DNA of 64,000 bases from positions 1-64,000 of the forward strand of contig VWZL01003475.1 in the NCBI GenBank assembly GCA_013396915.1, in the 5' to 3' direction. Made by a program: the position numbers and the translations under genes. The number at the start of each line of letters is the position of its first letter. The first letter of the stretch is position 1. Source of the stretch: Stercorarius parasiticus. Its lineage: Eukaryota; Chordata; Aves; Charadriiformes; Stercorariidae. Positions 37,736-50,360 of the stretch are shown here, piece after piece. The notes beneath the pieces are model-generated. The model had not been told where the DNA came from and ran no database searches. It saw nothing but the letters and a program-made list of their open reading frames with translations.

Positions 37736-40700
37736 GCCCTATCTAACTAATTTGTGTTCTGTGCCATCATATTTGTTAAAGAAATCAATGCTATTTTCAC
37801 AAAGCATTTTTTTGAATGCAGTAGTGTGATAACTCAGTACTTCAGGACTGACACAGGTTGGTTCCAAAAGTTTTATTTTATTGAATGAACACTCAAAAGG
37901 TAAGTTGGGTATGGAGCACTGTCAGAGACCAAACAAGTTTTGCCAATGGCAGGATCTTATCTCATGTTAGTGTTCATCCAGCAAAGCCATCATTGTCCAT
38001 AAATTTAGGTCTTCTAGAGGTAGGATTAAACAAGTTACTTAAGAGACAAAAAATAATTCAAGGGACCATTTTACTTCCATACCTCTATTTTATCAGTTGA
38101 TATAATTGAAGCATTTGTAAGCACACTAGTGCTCAGTCAGGATGCATACGGTAAGTTAGAATGTAACTCTGGCTTCCTGAAATACCCTGAATAAACTTTC
38201 TGCTATAAGTAGGGGTACAAAAAATATATGCCAGTTTAATAGCCTCTTCTGAAACTTCTGTTTGTTTTGGGCACTATGGCTCTTAAAGTTGAGGTTAATA
38301 CACATAAACAAGACAATACTAACTTAAGTCATAACAGTAAGAAATTGTAACAAGGTAAATTACTTATATAGTATATATGCATGTTACACAAAATACAGTA
38401 CATGTGAATAGAATTGACTAGTTAAATCAAAATGTTTTTGTGGTGATCTTTTTAGCTGTGTGTTGAATACAGTCAGTCTTTTGAACTGGTGAATGTGAGG
38501 TACTGCTCACTGCAATGTTTCAGCTCACTTTTTCTTCAGTGAATAGCACTGAATCAGATCTTTATTAGTAAAAGAATCTTGAAAAAATCTATGCTAGCAC
38601 CTTTCCTACCTAATGTTTAAATGACATCGAGGGAGATAAAAAGACTATGCTGATAAAGGTGTGTAAGGAATTATTTTTCATTACTCTGGTGTTCTACAGA
38701 TTCTCCTTTTACCAAAGAGAAAGAAACTCATCGTGAGCACTGCTGTTTAAGAAGGCAGGAATGGGGAATTAAACTAACAGGTTATAGCAATCTCTGTGCT
38801 TATGCTAACCTGCAACGCTAGAGTACTTTCTGTAGACTGAGTCTTGGCTCAAAACTTATAGTAGTGTCAGATTTCCTTTCTGCTTAATAAATTAACGATG
38901 AAAAGTAGACTTGACAACATGACTGTCCTATAGAAAGGAAGTGTTCAGAACCCTAAATTTGCTGCTTCTGAAATCCCATTGCTGTACCAATCCTACAAAA
39001 TATTGGACACTATGCCCTTCCTTTTTCGAGCAACACACTTAAAATCATAATATCCCCAGTGCTGTAAGAACAGGACAGCACCTGCACTGTGAATGCTGAA
39101 GAGTCATAATGGAATCTCCTGTGGTAGTTTGTACTGGAAGACAACTTTTGAGGCTGATAAAATTGCCCTTTTCTCCAAAATAACTGCTACATATCACCTT
39201 CATGACCATGCTGTATATGCTTACAATGTTTGTGACAAGATTTGCCTGGACTTTTAATGTGTCTACCCTAGGCTGTAGTTTTTTTTCAAGGCTGCTATTC
39301 TCCTATGTTCCTCCAAGGATCTACTACTTTCAAACTGTCTGTCTTGGCTTTAACGTTTTTCTTCAGGTTCAAGTATTTGTCAGAGAGCAGAATAACTCAA
39401 TGTGACACATTTGCCCAAAGCACTCTGCAAAAAAAATCTGTGAATCATTATACATGTCTTAACTTCTTCAGGAAGCAATGAGGGAAATAAGAGAATCCTC
39501 ACTGAGGACACATTTGTCAGACTTCCTGCCAGCAAATGAAAAATCTCTGAAGTAGATACCACATAAACCAGTAACAAAATGACAGCAAACTTATTAGCAG
39601 CACTGTGGTAAATAGCTACCCCATTAGAGATGCTGGAGGCAGAAGGCAAGAAGAATGCCAAAAGACACTTATTTACAGCAAGAGTGGGGAATGGAGGGAA
39701 AGAAGTGGTGAAAATAAATGAGGGAGTGTTGTCACAGCACAAAGGAACTAGTTGAAGCTTTGATGGTCCTCAGGCTCCTGTATTTCTATGCAACTGCAAC
39801 TCTGCAGTAAAACACTTGTCTGTAGACCCTTGAACTGCATCATGTTCATGGTGGGATTGATTTAATAGGACGGTGCAGGTAACTAAACAAAGCATCTGCG
39901 AGACTAAAGACATTCTAAAGGATTTTGATCTTTCTGCTTGTTAACTACACAAACCAAGGGGTGATTACCAATGAAAAACTTCATACTGATAAAGAAATGC
40001 TTTTCACTGCTGGTGTGTGGGATCAAAAGACATTTCCTTCAAATTCAGAAGTTTCCTTCATGCTTCTGGAAGGGATGAATGTCTGGGAGCTTTCTTATAT
40101 TTCTAGGTCCCCCTGCTGTTTTTACCACAATATAGAGTAATGTGACCAATACAGTCTTGATATCTGATTTTTTTAAAAAAAGTCAAACCAAATATTAAGT
40201 ACCTCAAATATATGAATAAATTAATGTAATAGATTTGTTTGTTTGTGGGATACTTGGTAGTCTTACAGATACAAGATGTATTTTTTCAGCATATGTAACA
40301 ATGGGCCTTTAACTTTTGAGTGGACTTCAGTGTCTCCTCAGAATCAATACTAGATATCAGTCCAAATGATATTGAAATCTTTGTGCCTGTAGCATGTGGT
40401 TCTGTACTGAAGCCTCACTGACTAATACTGAAGACTTTCCCAGAAAGTAAATTAATTTTTAGAAATACTGCATTTGTTCAACTGCAGGTGTCCTGGCTAT
40501 TTCAGAGTGCAGTGGTAACTGCAGTGCAGCTGTATTTCTAATATCAGAAAATGCTTCAATGAGAAACAGAAGTCTGCTGCATCTATTTCTGCTTCATACA
40601 TTCTAGCCATCTCTTTCATAGCTGCTGACTCTGTATTGCTGAAGGACTTGCTGTGATATCCTAAATGCAGCCTGGTAGAACTATGGAGTTCTGTTTTTCT

Positions 40701-42795
40701 TGTCAGTTGTTTTTCTTGCTTAGTATTGTGTGTCTATAATATGGAAAGAGGTGTCTGTTATCTAAAAAGGAAGGTAACAAAAAGTTGGTTTCATACTTAA
40801 GCTGTTCAAGGCATGGCTTCTTTTATTTCTGTTTACAGTTCTCCACTGAGAGATTCCAGAGTTATTGGGTATTATGAAAGCTGTGTGTAGTTTGTTTCAA
40901 GCAATGTGATTGACAAAACTGTCCAGAGGCATTAATCCATTATGTTGAAGCACTGGCATAAACTCTTAGAAATGTGTGTAAGTGAAGAAATTTAGTTCCC
41001 CATTCTCAATAACTTTCTAATTCCCCTTTTCTACATTGAGTGTTTTGTCTCTTATTTGTACTCTGCATGTAGAATTTTTGATGTTGAAGGCCAATTTCTT
41101 AACTTTTCCCCAGATAATAGTGTTCATATACCAGTTTAAAAAAAAAAATCCACCAAAACCCAAACAGCTTACCTATGCCAAGAAATCAAAACAGAGTAGA
41201 CAACAGTATTATGGTGGTGCCTGTAAAAAAAAAAAAAAAAAGCCTGTCAGTATGTTGAATGCTTAATTTCTGTGTTAAGCATTACACTGTTATTTTGCAG
41301 CATGTAACTAATTTAAACCTGAATTATGTTGTCATATTTACAAGATTTGAAATGAAGATGAATTCTGAACTTTTTTTCAGTGTTTGAGGGATAATGACAT
41401 TGGTGAATTGTCAGTTCTGGGAAATAACCTTCCTGGGCTCTGGAGTTTAACCAGATGTTTTAGAGATACTGTCACAGGTTAGAATTTAATGGGAGTCTGT
41501 ACTTGAGACTTAAAAGTCAGTGTTGCTGGCTCAAGAGATTCAGCTAATTTGCATTAGATTCAGGACTGTCCTGTTGGTCCAAATCTGCATGTGTTCAGGT
41601 GAATCCCCTACAAACTGAAATAATAGGGCAGCATGGCAGGAAATTACTTTGTGCATAAATATTTTATCTTTAACACTGATATCTGGTTAATCTTTATTTC
41701 TATTGTGAATATATTACTCAATACTTCTGAATTACATTAACAGACTTACACTGCAAGTCAGGATTATATATATAATGTGGAATTTATCATGGTGTATGTA
41801 TTTGATTCTTTATCACTAAGGAAAACATTCTGCTGCACTTCTCTCCCCCCCCATATGAATTAAAATGTATTGAATATAGGATTCTATTGTGATCTCTGTG
41901 TGCTAAGAGAACACCATAACCACCATGCAAAAAGTTGTTTTCACATATATTTCAAGTTTTAGTAGCATTGCCAAAACCCTAGAGATAATTAACCAAGGCT
42001 TTGGGAGTTAAAGACCTCTTAGGTCTTTATATAGGAAGGCATATATGATCAAATAATTCATTATTCAATTATTAAAGTAGGCAAACACTATTGACTAGAG
42101 TTTGGAATGGATGTCTTTTCTAAATTGCTGTCTGAGGTATTCCTTAGCCAAGCAACAGAATAAATTGTGATAACTGTTCATCTGCTGATTTGCTGAATTG
42201 AACAATTGGGAGATTCATTATTTTTCCAATTAATGCAAACCTCTTCTAACGTGCTAACTGGAACGTCATACACTACCACATAGCAGATCTAGATCTAATT
42301 GATAATAACACTGTAAATCCTCATTACTAGTTTTCAATTGCTTTGCTAAACTTCTAATCACTTGCTGTGTTTCCTGATCATTCTATCTGCTGAATTGTAT
42401 AGGTGTTGTAAGTCTGGTTGCATAGGTGTGTTTCAGCCATGTTTAAATCAACACAAGGAGAAAAATATGAAGTGTTGAGCTTCTGCAAGAAAAGGTGCGA
42501 ACTGGGCCACTTGAGCTTCTTTTCTAGTGATTAGATGAGAATGGGACTGGGATTATAAACTATAAATTTGGAAATAGGTGTCAGAATTTATGATAGGACT
42601 CTCCTCTGAAGCCTTGAGTGGAACCCTAAGACACATCCATTCTGCAGCTTAAAAAAAATAATAATCCAAACCAACATAAACTGAATTGTAAAACTCTTTT
42701 AAGTGTTTGACATGCAGGATTTGTATGTATGACTTTATCCATGTGCTCATTCTGCTATAGGAGATGGTATCATGGGCAACATAAAAGCCAAAGCG

Positions 42796-42970
42796 TTTTT
42801 GATTTTCAGAAGACTGCATTGTGACGTGGGTGATGGTAGGGAACACAAAGCTGGAAGCCTGGGGCTTTTGGAATTGGGAGGTGAAAGAGAAATCTGCTTT
42901 TGGAGATGAAGATGAGGAAGCAGATGGGAGTACTCCTTTCAAAGCAACTAAGCAAGTTACTCCTCCGTAA
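42796..42970 (+). other. acceptor-bounded frame with acidic C-terminus, unproven coding
   Basis: This + strand frame runs from after a TGA to TAA 42970. It has an ATG at 42833 (45 codons) and a good acceptor (pyrimidine run then TTTTCAG) ending at 42809. Its last third has an acidic run (GDEDEEADG) and ends KQVTPP. If real, it would be a 3'-terminal coding exon entered in phase 1. The acidic run arises from simple GATGAAGATGAGG sequence, and the length is ordinary for chance. I do not recognise the protein. A minus-strand frame covers the same bases and is regarded as a shadow. Confidence 0.15.
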
Positions 42971-43973
42971 CAAAGATTCTGACAGTAACTTATGAAACAG
43001 TCCTTCTTATTGGGACATGTAGTTTTGAAGCAGCATTTAAACTAATTCGTAAGCTATTTTTGTTAAAATTAGTTTGTACAACTTTGTACTTGAAGCTCTT
43101 CAAGTTTCTTATATGTTGTTGTTTCTATTCATGGAAGGAAAGATATTGAAGACTGGAGCCTCAATTAATGTAAACCAGCATAGTCCTATTTATTCAGTGT
43201 TTTCAAGACTGCTTATGTTATGAGTAAACCTGATTCCTGTCCTCTAGAGTTTTTCAAGAATCTTTCTGGGGAATTAATTGAAAATCTAGCAGTAAGGTAC
43301 ACCCTCTCATTTTAAAAGACTGTAGGTGGTTTTAAAGAGACAGGTCTTGCCTTCACATTTTCAAGTATATTTGAATATGAAAGAGTTGGTTTGTGAAATC
43401 CTTGTTGCAAGTTTAGAAAGATGTTTAGAATTAAATGGAATATGATTTTATATTAATATTTATAACTAGTTTTAGAAGTTAAACTTCAGTTGTGTGGGAG
43501 GGTCTTCTACAACATGGTATGTCATGTTTAAATATACAGTTTTTTGTATCAAGGAATGTGTTCTTTGTTTTATATCTTTGCTGTGGTTTGAGCTACTGCA
43601 TGTGATTAACAGATCAGAATAGGAGTAGTAGTTTTAAGTGCTTAAATACCAACTTAATTACCAGCTTTTAACATGCCATCTGGTACTTTTATTAGCTTGG
43701 CATATAGGAGAGTCTAATGAGCTCTGTTTAGCATTATGGTGTTCTGGAAAATAGGTGGTAGTGTTTAGAGTGGGTGATGCAGGTTTTCGGCTCCTTTGGT
43801 TCTTCAGCCAACATTCTTTTTTTTTGTTTTGTTTTTGAGAAGTCAGCTCTCTGAGAAAAATATTTGAATTATTTTAGTTGCTGTAAGGCATGCAATATTT
43901 TCAGTTCAAGGATAGGTGGATATGCCTGTTGAAGTATGCTGTCCTTGATCTATGTAGCCCTGTAGTATGATTT

Positions 43974-44032
43974 CATAGAATACTGGGTTGGAGGGGACCT
44001 CAAAGGGTCATCTTGTCCAACCTTTCTTGGCA
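43974..44032 (-). mobile_element. CR1 LINE 3'-end fragment, reverse orientation
   Basis: CATAGAAT at 43974-43981 is the reverse complement of the CR1 terminal octamer ATTCTATG. It is followed by GGGTTGGAGGGGACCTC and a GTCATCTTGTCCAACC segment. This order matches the reverse complement of the conserved avian CR1 3' untranslated end, so the element points leftwards and is severely 5'-truncated. Identity fades after about 44032. No reverse transcriptase sequence is present. Confidence 0.85.
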
Positions 44033-45035
44033 AAAATATTTCTAAGATATTGTTAAGGCAATTTTATAAAGAACTTGGGAACTGAGATGAACTATTCTGT
44101 GTGGGTTTCTGAGTAGCCTATTTTGTTGAATAGCCTATTGCATTCTTTTTGCTGCAACTGCAGACTAATTATTGGTGCTTTTTAAGCTTGTCAGATTTAC
44201 CTATTTCCTGTCCCTTGGACATTTAATGTCATCTAATTCTCAAAAAATCACAACCTTCTTTCTCCTATTTTGAAACACTTTTACGTGTAACTGTCTTGCT
44301 CATCTAAGTGTTCATAATTTTCAGGAGAAAGAGTTGCTGAATTGCTGCTCATGGAACAACTTAGTCCAAACTTGTGATAAAATTTCTAATTTAACATAAT
44401 GAAAAGACTAGCTGCTGTATCTTCAGGCCCAGTATGTACTCCAAACTCACTTTCTTTCACAACCCTTGTACTGCATTCCTGGCTAACTTGGAAATTTTAG
44501 AAGAACCCTTCTCGGAGTATTTGAAAAGTAACAATTACCTCTCTTATGCATTTGAAGACTTCATCAATATTGCTGCTGCTTTCACTTCAGAATCTTCAAA
44601 TTACCTCACGGAAGGTAGTGATAGAGACATACTAGTGGGGAGTTCATAGACATTCATGCTGTTCCCTAACTTTTCAGACTTATATTTGTACATGTTTTTG
44701 TACAATGTCCTCATCAAAAATGTGATTTTTTAAAATGTTAATATTTGGGAAGACCTTGAAAAAGATCATATAAGTTCTCTAAGTTATGTTGGGCTGTAAT
44801 ATTTTTTTTTGTCTGTATGTGCAGGTGAATGATGTAGAGTTCTATTAACATATTGATTTGATAGGAAACTTACTGTGTTTTAAAGGCTAACTGTTTTTAT
44901 AAATGTGGACTACAAATGGGTCTGAACATTCTGCACTTTAATTCCTGGTAAATTACCACTAATTTCCTTTGATGGAGAATAATTTGCTGTCTGTTCTTAG
45001 TTTTTCTCCCACAAACACATTGTTGTTTTCTGCAA

Positions 45036-45060
45036 TTGAGAACACAATTAGTGTTCTCAA
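45036..45060. repeat. 10-bp perfect hairpin, 5-base loop
   Basis: TTGAGAACAC and GTGTTCTCAA are exact reverse complements around AATTA. It is not followed by a T run, and in this eukaryotic context a terminator reading would not apply. Confidence 0.85.
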
Positions 45061-45154
45061 CTTAAATTAGTACACAAAAATCAATGGTTTTAAAAATGAT
45101 TTTCTGGCTAATACTGTATGCCTGTACCTCTAATTATTGTAATTCAGCGGTGGG

Positions 45155-45168
45155 GTGTGTGTGTGTGT
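45155..45168. repeat. (GT)7 microsatellite
   Basis: Seven uninterrupted GT units follow a G-rich stretch. This is a simple sequence repeat, probably polymorphic. Confidence 0.9.
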
Positions 45169-45924
45169 TTAAAAGCGTACTTCTTCAAGACATCCTTAGC
45201 TTTTATTTTTCTTCGGGTGACTGCTGGAGCCTGAACTAAGAATTTTCAGCTGCAATATGGTAACAGAGAAATTCTGAGCCAAATACTTATAAATCTGTTG
45301 CACAATCCTCCAGTTCAGAGCCGAGATCTGAATACAATATTGTATCTAATTTGGAATCCTGGCCTGGATGCTTGAAAGATTTTTAAATATTAGGTATTTT
45401 TTAAATTGTGAACTGCTCTTGTAACAATTTGTCATTAATATGCCTTTTTCTTCATGTTTAGCATTTGAGAGGATTTTAGCTTAAATTCCTGTTTACAACT
45501 GATGTACATCCAAAGCAGGCAAAACAAAATTCTCCAAAGCCTCTAAGTTATACCCAATAAGATATGAGGGTTGCACAAGAGAAGACTGCCAGCAAATGCT
45601 TTGAGAATATAAAGCCCTAAGCTTGCATTGCAGAACATAACGAATTTATAGATGTCACTTAATACGTAGTGTATTGACTGAGTTTTCTTCCTTTCCCATT
45701 TTGAAAGGAGAGGTGAAATAAAATTATCCTTGCAGGTCTCCATGTTAAATCTGTTCACCTTCCCTTCTTCATAATCTCTTAGCATAGTTGAAGACATTCT
45801 TCTTTCTTTTAAGGATTCAGATGTTTAATTTTTCTCCATTTTTTCATACCAAACTTTTTCCAAAATGTTGAACAAATGCACGGAGACTGAAGGAGAAGAG
45901 TCATTAGAATGCACACATGGTTTT

Positions 45925-45956
45925 GTCAGATACCTACATAATTGTAGGTAGATGAC
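45925..45956. repeat. hairpin with tandem GA mismatch
   Basis: TACCTACA and TGTAGGTA pair around the loop TAAT. Beyond a GA/GA internal mismatch, GTCA pairs with TGAC. That gives 12 base pairs in 32 bases. Confidence 0.8.
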
Positions 45957-46117
45957 TAATATTTGATTAGTATGGTATCTTGAAGCCATAGTGCACACTC
46001 AGGGACTTGAACAAGCTATCCTTGCCTGAGTTGCTTGAGAAACTATGTATTTTTATTACGAGTGAACAAAGCTTAAAAGTGCTTCAGTTCACAGAGAATG
46101 AGATGTTATTCACTCTT

Positions 46118-46189
46118 ATGTTCTTAAAATCCCTACAGAATTCTGGTGTTTCAATGCAAGATCTTAAATGCTAATGATTTTAAGAACAT
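46118..46189. repeat. 14-bp perfect inverted repeat, 44-base spacer
   Basis: ATGTTCTTAAAATC (46118-46131) and GATTTTAAGAACAT (46176-46189) are exact reverse complements. The 72-base unit could be a small hairpin or a short terminal-inverted-repeat element. No clear target-site duplication flanks it. Confidence 0.85.
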
Positions 46190-49100
46190 CTGTGGATCTA
46201 CACACTGAGAGCCCACAGTACTGGTGCTTTCTTGTGTCAAACCAGCTTCACAGGCTCAGTTGTTGGCCAGCTCAGGTGATAATGTATGACTAGGTGATGA
46301 AGTTGAAGGTGGTGAGTTCTGCTATTTATATCTTCACTGGTATAATAACTAAAGGAGAAGAAAATAATGAGGAACATCCTGTTGGCTGCCAATAGTCATA
46401 TTTCATTCACCATCTGCTTGCGTACCTACAAGAATGGACAGCAGTGCAAGAACTACTTAAGTGAACACTGAACTCTTGTAAAGGGAGAGGTCCACAAGAG
46501 GGATTCTGGAATGACTCTGCTCTTTGCATAAGCAGTGGGAACATAAATTTTGAACTCGGGCTCTAATAGAGTTGAGCAGTTTAGGATTGTATAGAGTGAG
46601 TATCTGTAGTACATGACAAGATCCAGTGATGGAGATAATGTACTGTCAGAAAAACTTTGACTAGTTCTAAATATAAATAAGGCTACAAGAATGGCACTTT
46701 TCAGACCAGCTATAGCCATGTCTCTGATCTTAGCTTTTCCATAATCCCTTGAGATTTGCTACAAAAAACAATGAAATACTGAAGATTTTTTCAGTTTCTG
46801 GACTATGTACAGTGATAATACATTTAAGAAAGCTCGTTAAATTTCTCATTGAGAGATTTCTGGTGTGACAGGTTTACTAGTCTGAATATTGTATGCCCTC
46901 TTCGTACTTGCATGGCCTTGAAAGTGGCTGCAGCAACTAAAGAGAACCACCTGATTATTTTCATTCCTGGAGTGTCGCGCTTTGAGTTACTGTGCAGTAG
47001 CATGTTTTACCTTACTGCAGGTTTATACATTAAAAGAGAAACTTGTCAACATGATCTATGTCCTGTTAGTATCTAGTCATTTTAGCAAGCAGCGATGGCT
47101 GGCGTATGAGAAGCCTTATACCCTATAATTCAGTCAGACAAGAATAGCCAAAATATCTTCTGGATTAAATGCTTGTTCTGCAATTTATGATATTATTTTT
47201 TTTCTGATCTTTAGTGACTGAAGTTGAAAAACAGTAACAAGTTTAATTTGACTAATGTATTTATGCAAAATGTAATTCAAAAAACTATTTTCCTGGTGTT
47301 AGAATAAAAATCAGCTGATTTCTTTTTTTGAGGCAAAAACTTATTTTCAGACAAAAACAATTTTCTTCCTTTGATTTTTCTGCAGTTACTTACTATCTGG
47401 TTTTGGAACGGGAATCTTTTAGAAATGTGAATCACGGGAATTTTTCTGACATGGGACCCTGTTTCTTTCCTTCTTCCCTCCTATACTACAGTGTGGTTAT
47501 TGATCCTGACAGGTGACCAAGAATAACTTTTTCCTGAGTAGAGATTAAAAATCAGAAACAAAACTTTGGTTTCCAGGAAAGTAAATGCTATACCAGTCCT
47601 TCTAGTCACTAAAGTTCTGATCTGTAATTTATATGTGTATACAAAACTGTAACACACCATACCACTCTATTGTCCACTCTTTAAATTTTTACATTATTTC
47701 TCACAGTCCTGAAAAAATTGATTACACTCCTGAAAAACATATTTGTAGGAGAAGATACTTAAAGGAAAAAGGAAAAGGTGGTACTTGGCTCATATTCAGT
47801 ATTGTAAAGGATAACAGTTTTTTACTGTTTTCTACCATGTTATTTTTGTATGATTTCTTGACCATTATTTTATTTTATAAACACTGCCTGTAACATATTT
47901 ACAAGGATTGCCAGCTGGGATTCTTCCTCTTATCCCTCTGTGCCACACTTTGCTCAATATATTACAATATTTCTACAAAATTGGTGAATACACTTGCTGA
48001 AATACATATCTGAAGAATTTGTTTACCATAAATGTTTTATGAAAGCTTCTAAAATAGTACTTTAGTAATAATCAATATGATACAGGGATATAAGTGTCTT
48101 ATGTTAAGTAAAATGTAAATAAAGAATATTAAACTGTGGATTTGGAAATAATACTTCCAGAGTGCTTTATTGATGCCCTCAAAGCAATAAACAAGCCATC
48201 TATGCATCTCTATTGGAGACTGAAGTTCTCCTGATGACCGTGAGTCACTCCAAATGTCAGATAATCGCAAACACAGGATGTTGGCTTGGCAGTACATCTG
48301 TAGAAATTTAGACTGCTTATTTTGTAAATGCCATAATATTTTATTTTGTTGTGAATTAGTTTAAAAATGCTTGGATTTTTAACTTTCAAATTGTAATTAG
48401 AGATCAGTTAGATGGAAATCTACTGCTGACAAATATTAAGCACTTCAAATATAACAAATTTACTTGATGAATAGGAGTTGTGGCATTAACCCTGTAACCC
48501 CTGTTTGGTGTATATCCTAACATGCCCTTTCAGTAACTGGAAATATTCTGTGAACTACTTAAAATTAATGTAGTGTCTTATATTGATAGTGTGCAACCTG
48601 TAGTAAGTCTCCCAAACCACACTTCCTACCACGATTACTTTATCTCTGTGTAATTCAAATAAGTAACTTTGGGCATGTGGCAAACACTGAGTAATCTGGT
48701 TCACAACTGGGGAGGCTAAAATGGAACAGGCAGCTGCAATTTTCAGAATCTTTTTGTGTGACTGGAGTTATGGTACCTCAGGTGTAGTATTGAAAAATTG
48801 TTCAAAAATTTGTTGCTTTATTGGATCTAAATTTTCTCTCGGAAGCATTAAACTAAGTTACAAGACTTCACGTACACTTACGTGACTCTGTAACTCTTGT
48901 ATGCAATGTCCCCATTAATAGCTCCCTACTAATTTTAAAGCCTGTGATCCATGAGCAGTTGTGTAGTGCTGATGTTCAACAAACACAGTGTATGAATACT
49001 TTAATCTGGCACACTCTTGAACAATTTAAATAAGTGCTATTAAACTGCCAGAAAGCCTACATTTAGGGTTTCACAATACCTTTTTTACTGTTATGCAAAG

Positions 49101-50100
49101 GTATTTGTGGAATACAAGAACAACTGGTCTGCAGCATGAGTTAGTTTTCTTAGCTTAGTATTTATGTAAAGCGTATGCACACTGACTCATTCATATCAAA
49201 TCTTCCTCTGAGGCTAGCTTTCTAAACTAGAGTTTACTGAATCAAATAAATATGTATTTTTTTGTGTGTGTGTAGCACAAGTAAATTCAGAACAAAACCT
49301 TTGTGGCTTCCTGCTTGTTAAAATGTAGCTTGTCTTGTCAGCATTTTCTAAACTCAAAAAATCCCTCTATTCAGTACTCTGATTCCGGATTGACTTCAGG
49401 GCTTGCATACCAGACCAATCTGTACTTGGAGAACAGAGACACAATACTGCTTTCTAAAGCTGCTTATTGCTTGACCTCCTGCACTGTGGATAGTAATACC
49501 TTCAGAAAGACCACTTCCAAAATGTATCTGTAGTTAAGAATGTCCTTACAGGATTAAGATTCACCGGTCTGTCCAGCTAGAAGCTTTGCCAGCAGCCAAT
49601 ACTTTAAAGATATGAAAAGGATAGAAAATGCTACTCTAATTCTCTGAAAGGCTCTTATTCATCTATTAGGCATATTTAGGCAAATAATAGATTTCATTTT
49701 GCAAATATACAAGTTATAGCAAAGGTAATGCTAGTGCTGAGACCTTCACTAACTGAACCAACTAGTTTATCTGGGTGCCTTCATGACCTTGATGATAAAG
49801 GTAATTCAAATGTCTCTGGAGTGGGTTTGAGGAGAAAAGAGTACATTCCTGCTGGTGGATGGATGGCAGAGGGTATGTGAGAGATGAGCTTTTCCGGGTG
49901 CAGAGGATGACAGGTTAGAACAACCTCTCTTCTTTGCTGTTTGTGGCTGATTGTTATTTATGGACTTATATTATTTAGTGGCCAGTACTGTACAACTTGA
50001 ACTTTAATAGTATGCTTGCACATCTCGTGATTTTTTGGAAATATATATTTTTTCTATTTGTGCATCAGGCTTTTTATTTTCCAACTAAACATATGCTAGT

Positions 50101-50360
50101 GTGACAGCAGCACCCATCCTTGGGATGCTCTTAAGAAGGGGCTGCATGCAGGGGTCAGGCCTGTGGCTGCCCAAATGCAGGCCACTAGGCAAGGCTTCCC
50201 GTCACCAGCTCTGCTGGCTGAACTGGGAGACTTCGGGATCATGTCCTGGAGTACCAGCCACACCTTTTCAATGCTGGTATGGAATGGGGAGGGAAAAGTA
50301 GAGTGCTGCTACAGGGATGCATCACATACGGGATGGGCTTGCTGAGCTGCTGTCTGTGTT
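50101..50360. other. G+C-richer patch, possible decayed repeat
   Basis: This block is clearly G+C-rich (CTGC, GGCTGCC and AGGCC words) between strongly AT-rich flanks. Short frames in two + strand registers match nothing recognised. It may be an old interspersed repeat or a conserved non-coding block; neither can be shown from sequence alone. Confidence 0.45.

Larger units (their letters stand above)
33744..43973 (+). other. probable intronic or intergenic DNA
   Basis: No gene was recognised. Contents are an LTR-like block (34410-34581), a T8A12 tract (37716-37735), two splice-flanked candidate exons (37822-37899 and 38097-38150), a poly-A run near 41226-41241, and an acceptor-bounded acidic frame ending at 42970. 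The 120-codon minus-strand frame at 39380-39742 is hydrophobic but lies opposite an A/G-rich strand and matches no family I know. Confidence 0.6.
44033..50100 (+). other. probable intronic or intergenic DNA
   Basis: No gene was recognised. Contents are three inverted repeats (45036-45060, 45925-45956, 46118-46189), a (GT)7 microsatellite (45155-45168) and a short GT run near 49262-49273. Short frames at 44434-44649 (+) and 46453-46719 (-) read smoothly but match no family I know and have no supporting splice or start context. Confidence 0.6.

Noticed and set aside
39380..39742. 120-codon hydrophobic minus-strand frame resembling a membrane protein
   Set aside because: Hydrophobicity follows from T/C-rich sequence opposite an A/G-rich strand. 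No family motif or conserved membrane pattern was recognised.
42649..42942. 97-codon minus-strand Ser-rich frame
   Set aside because: Opposite strand of a purine-rich stretch. The Ser run arises from GATGAAGATGAGG-type sequence.
44434..44649. smooth 71-codon + strand frame
   Set aside because: No homology recognised and no splice or promoter context. Length is ordinary for this window.
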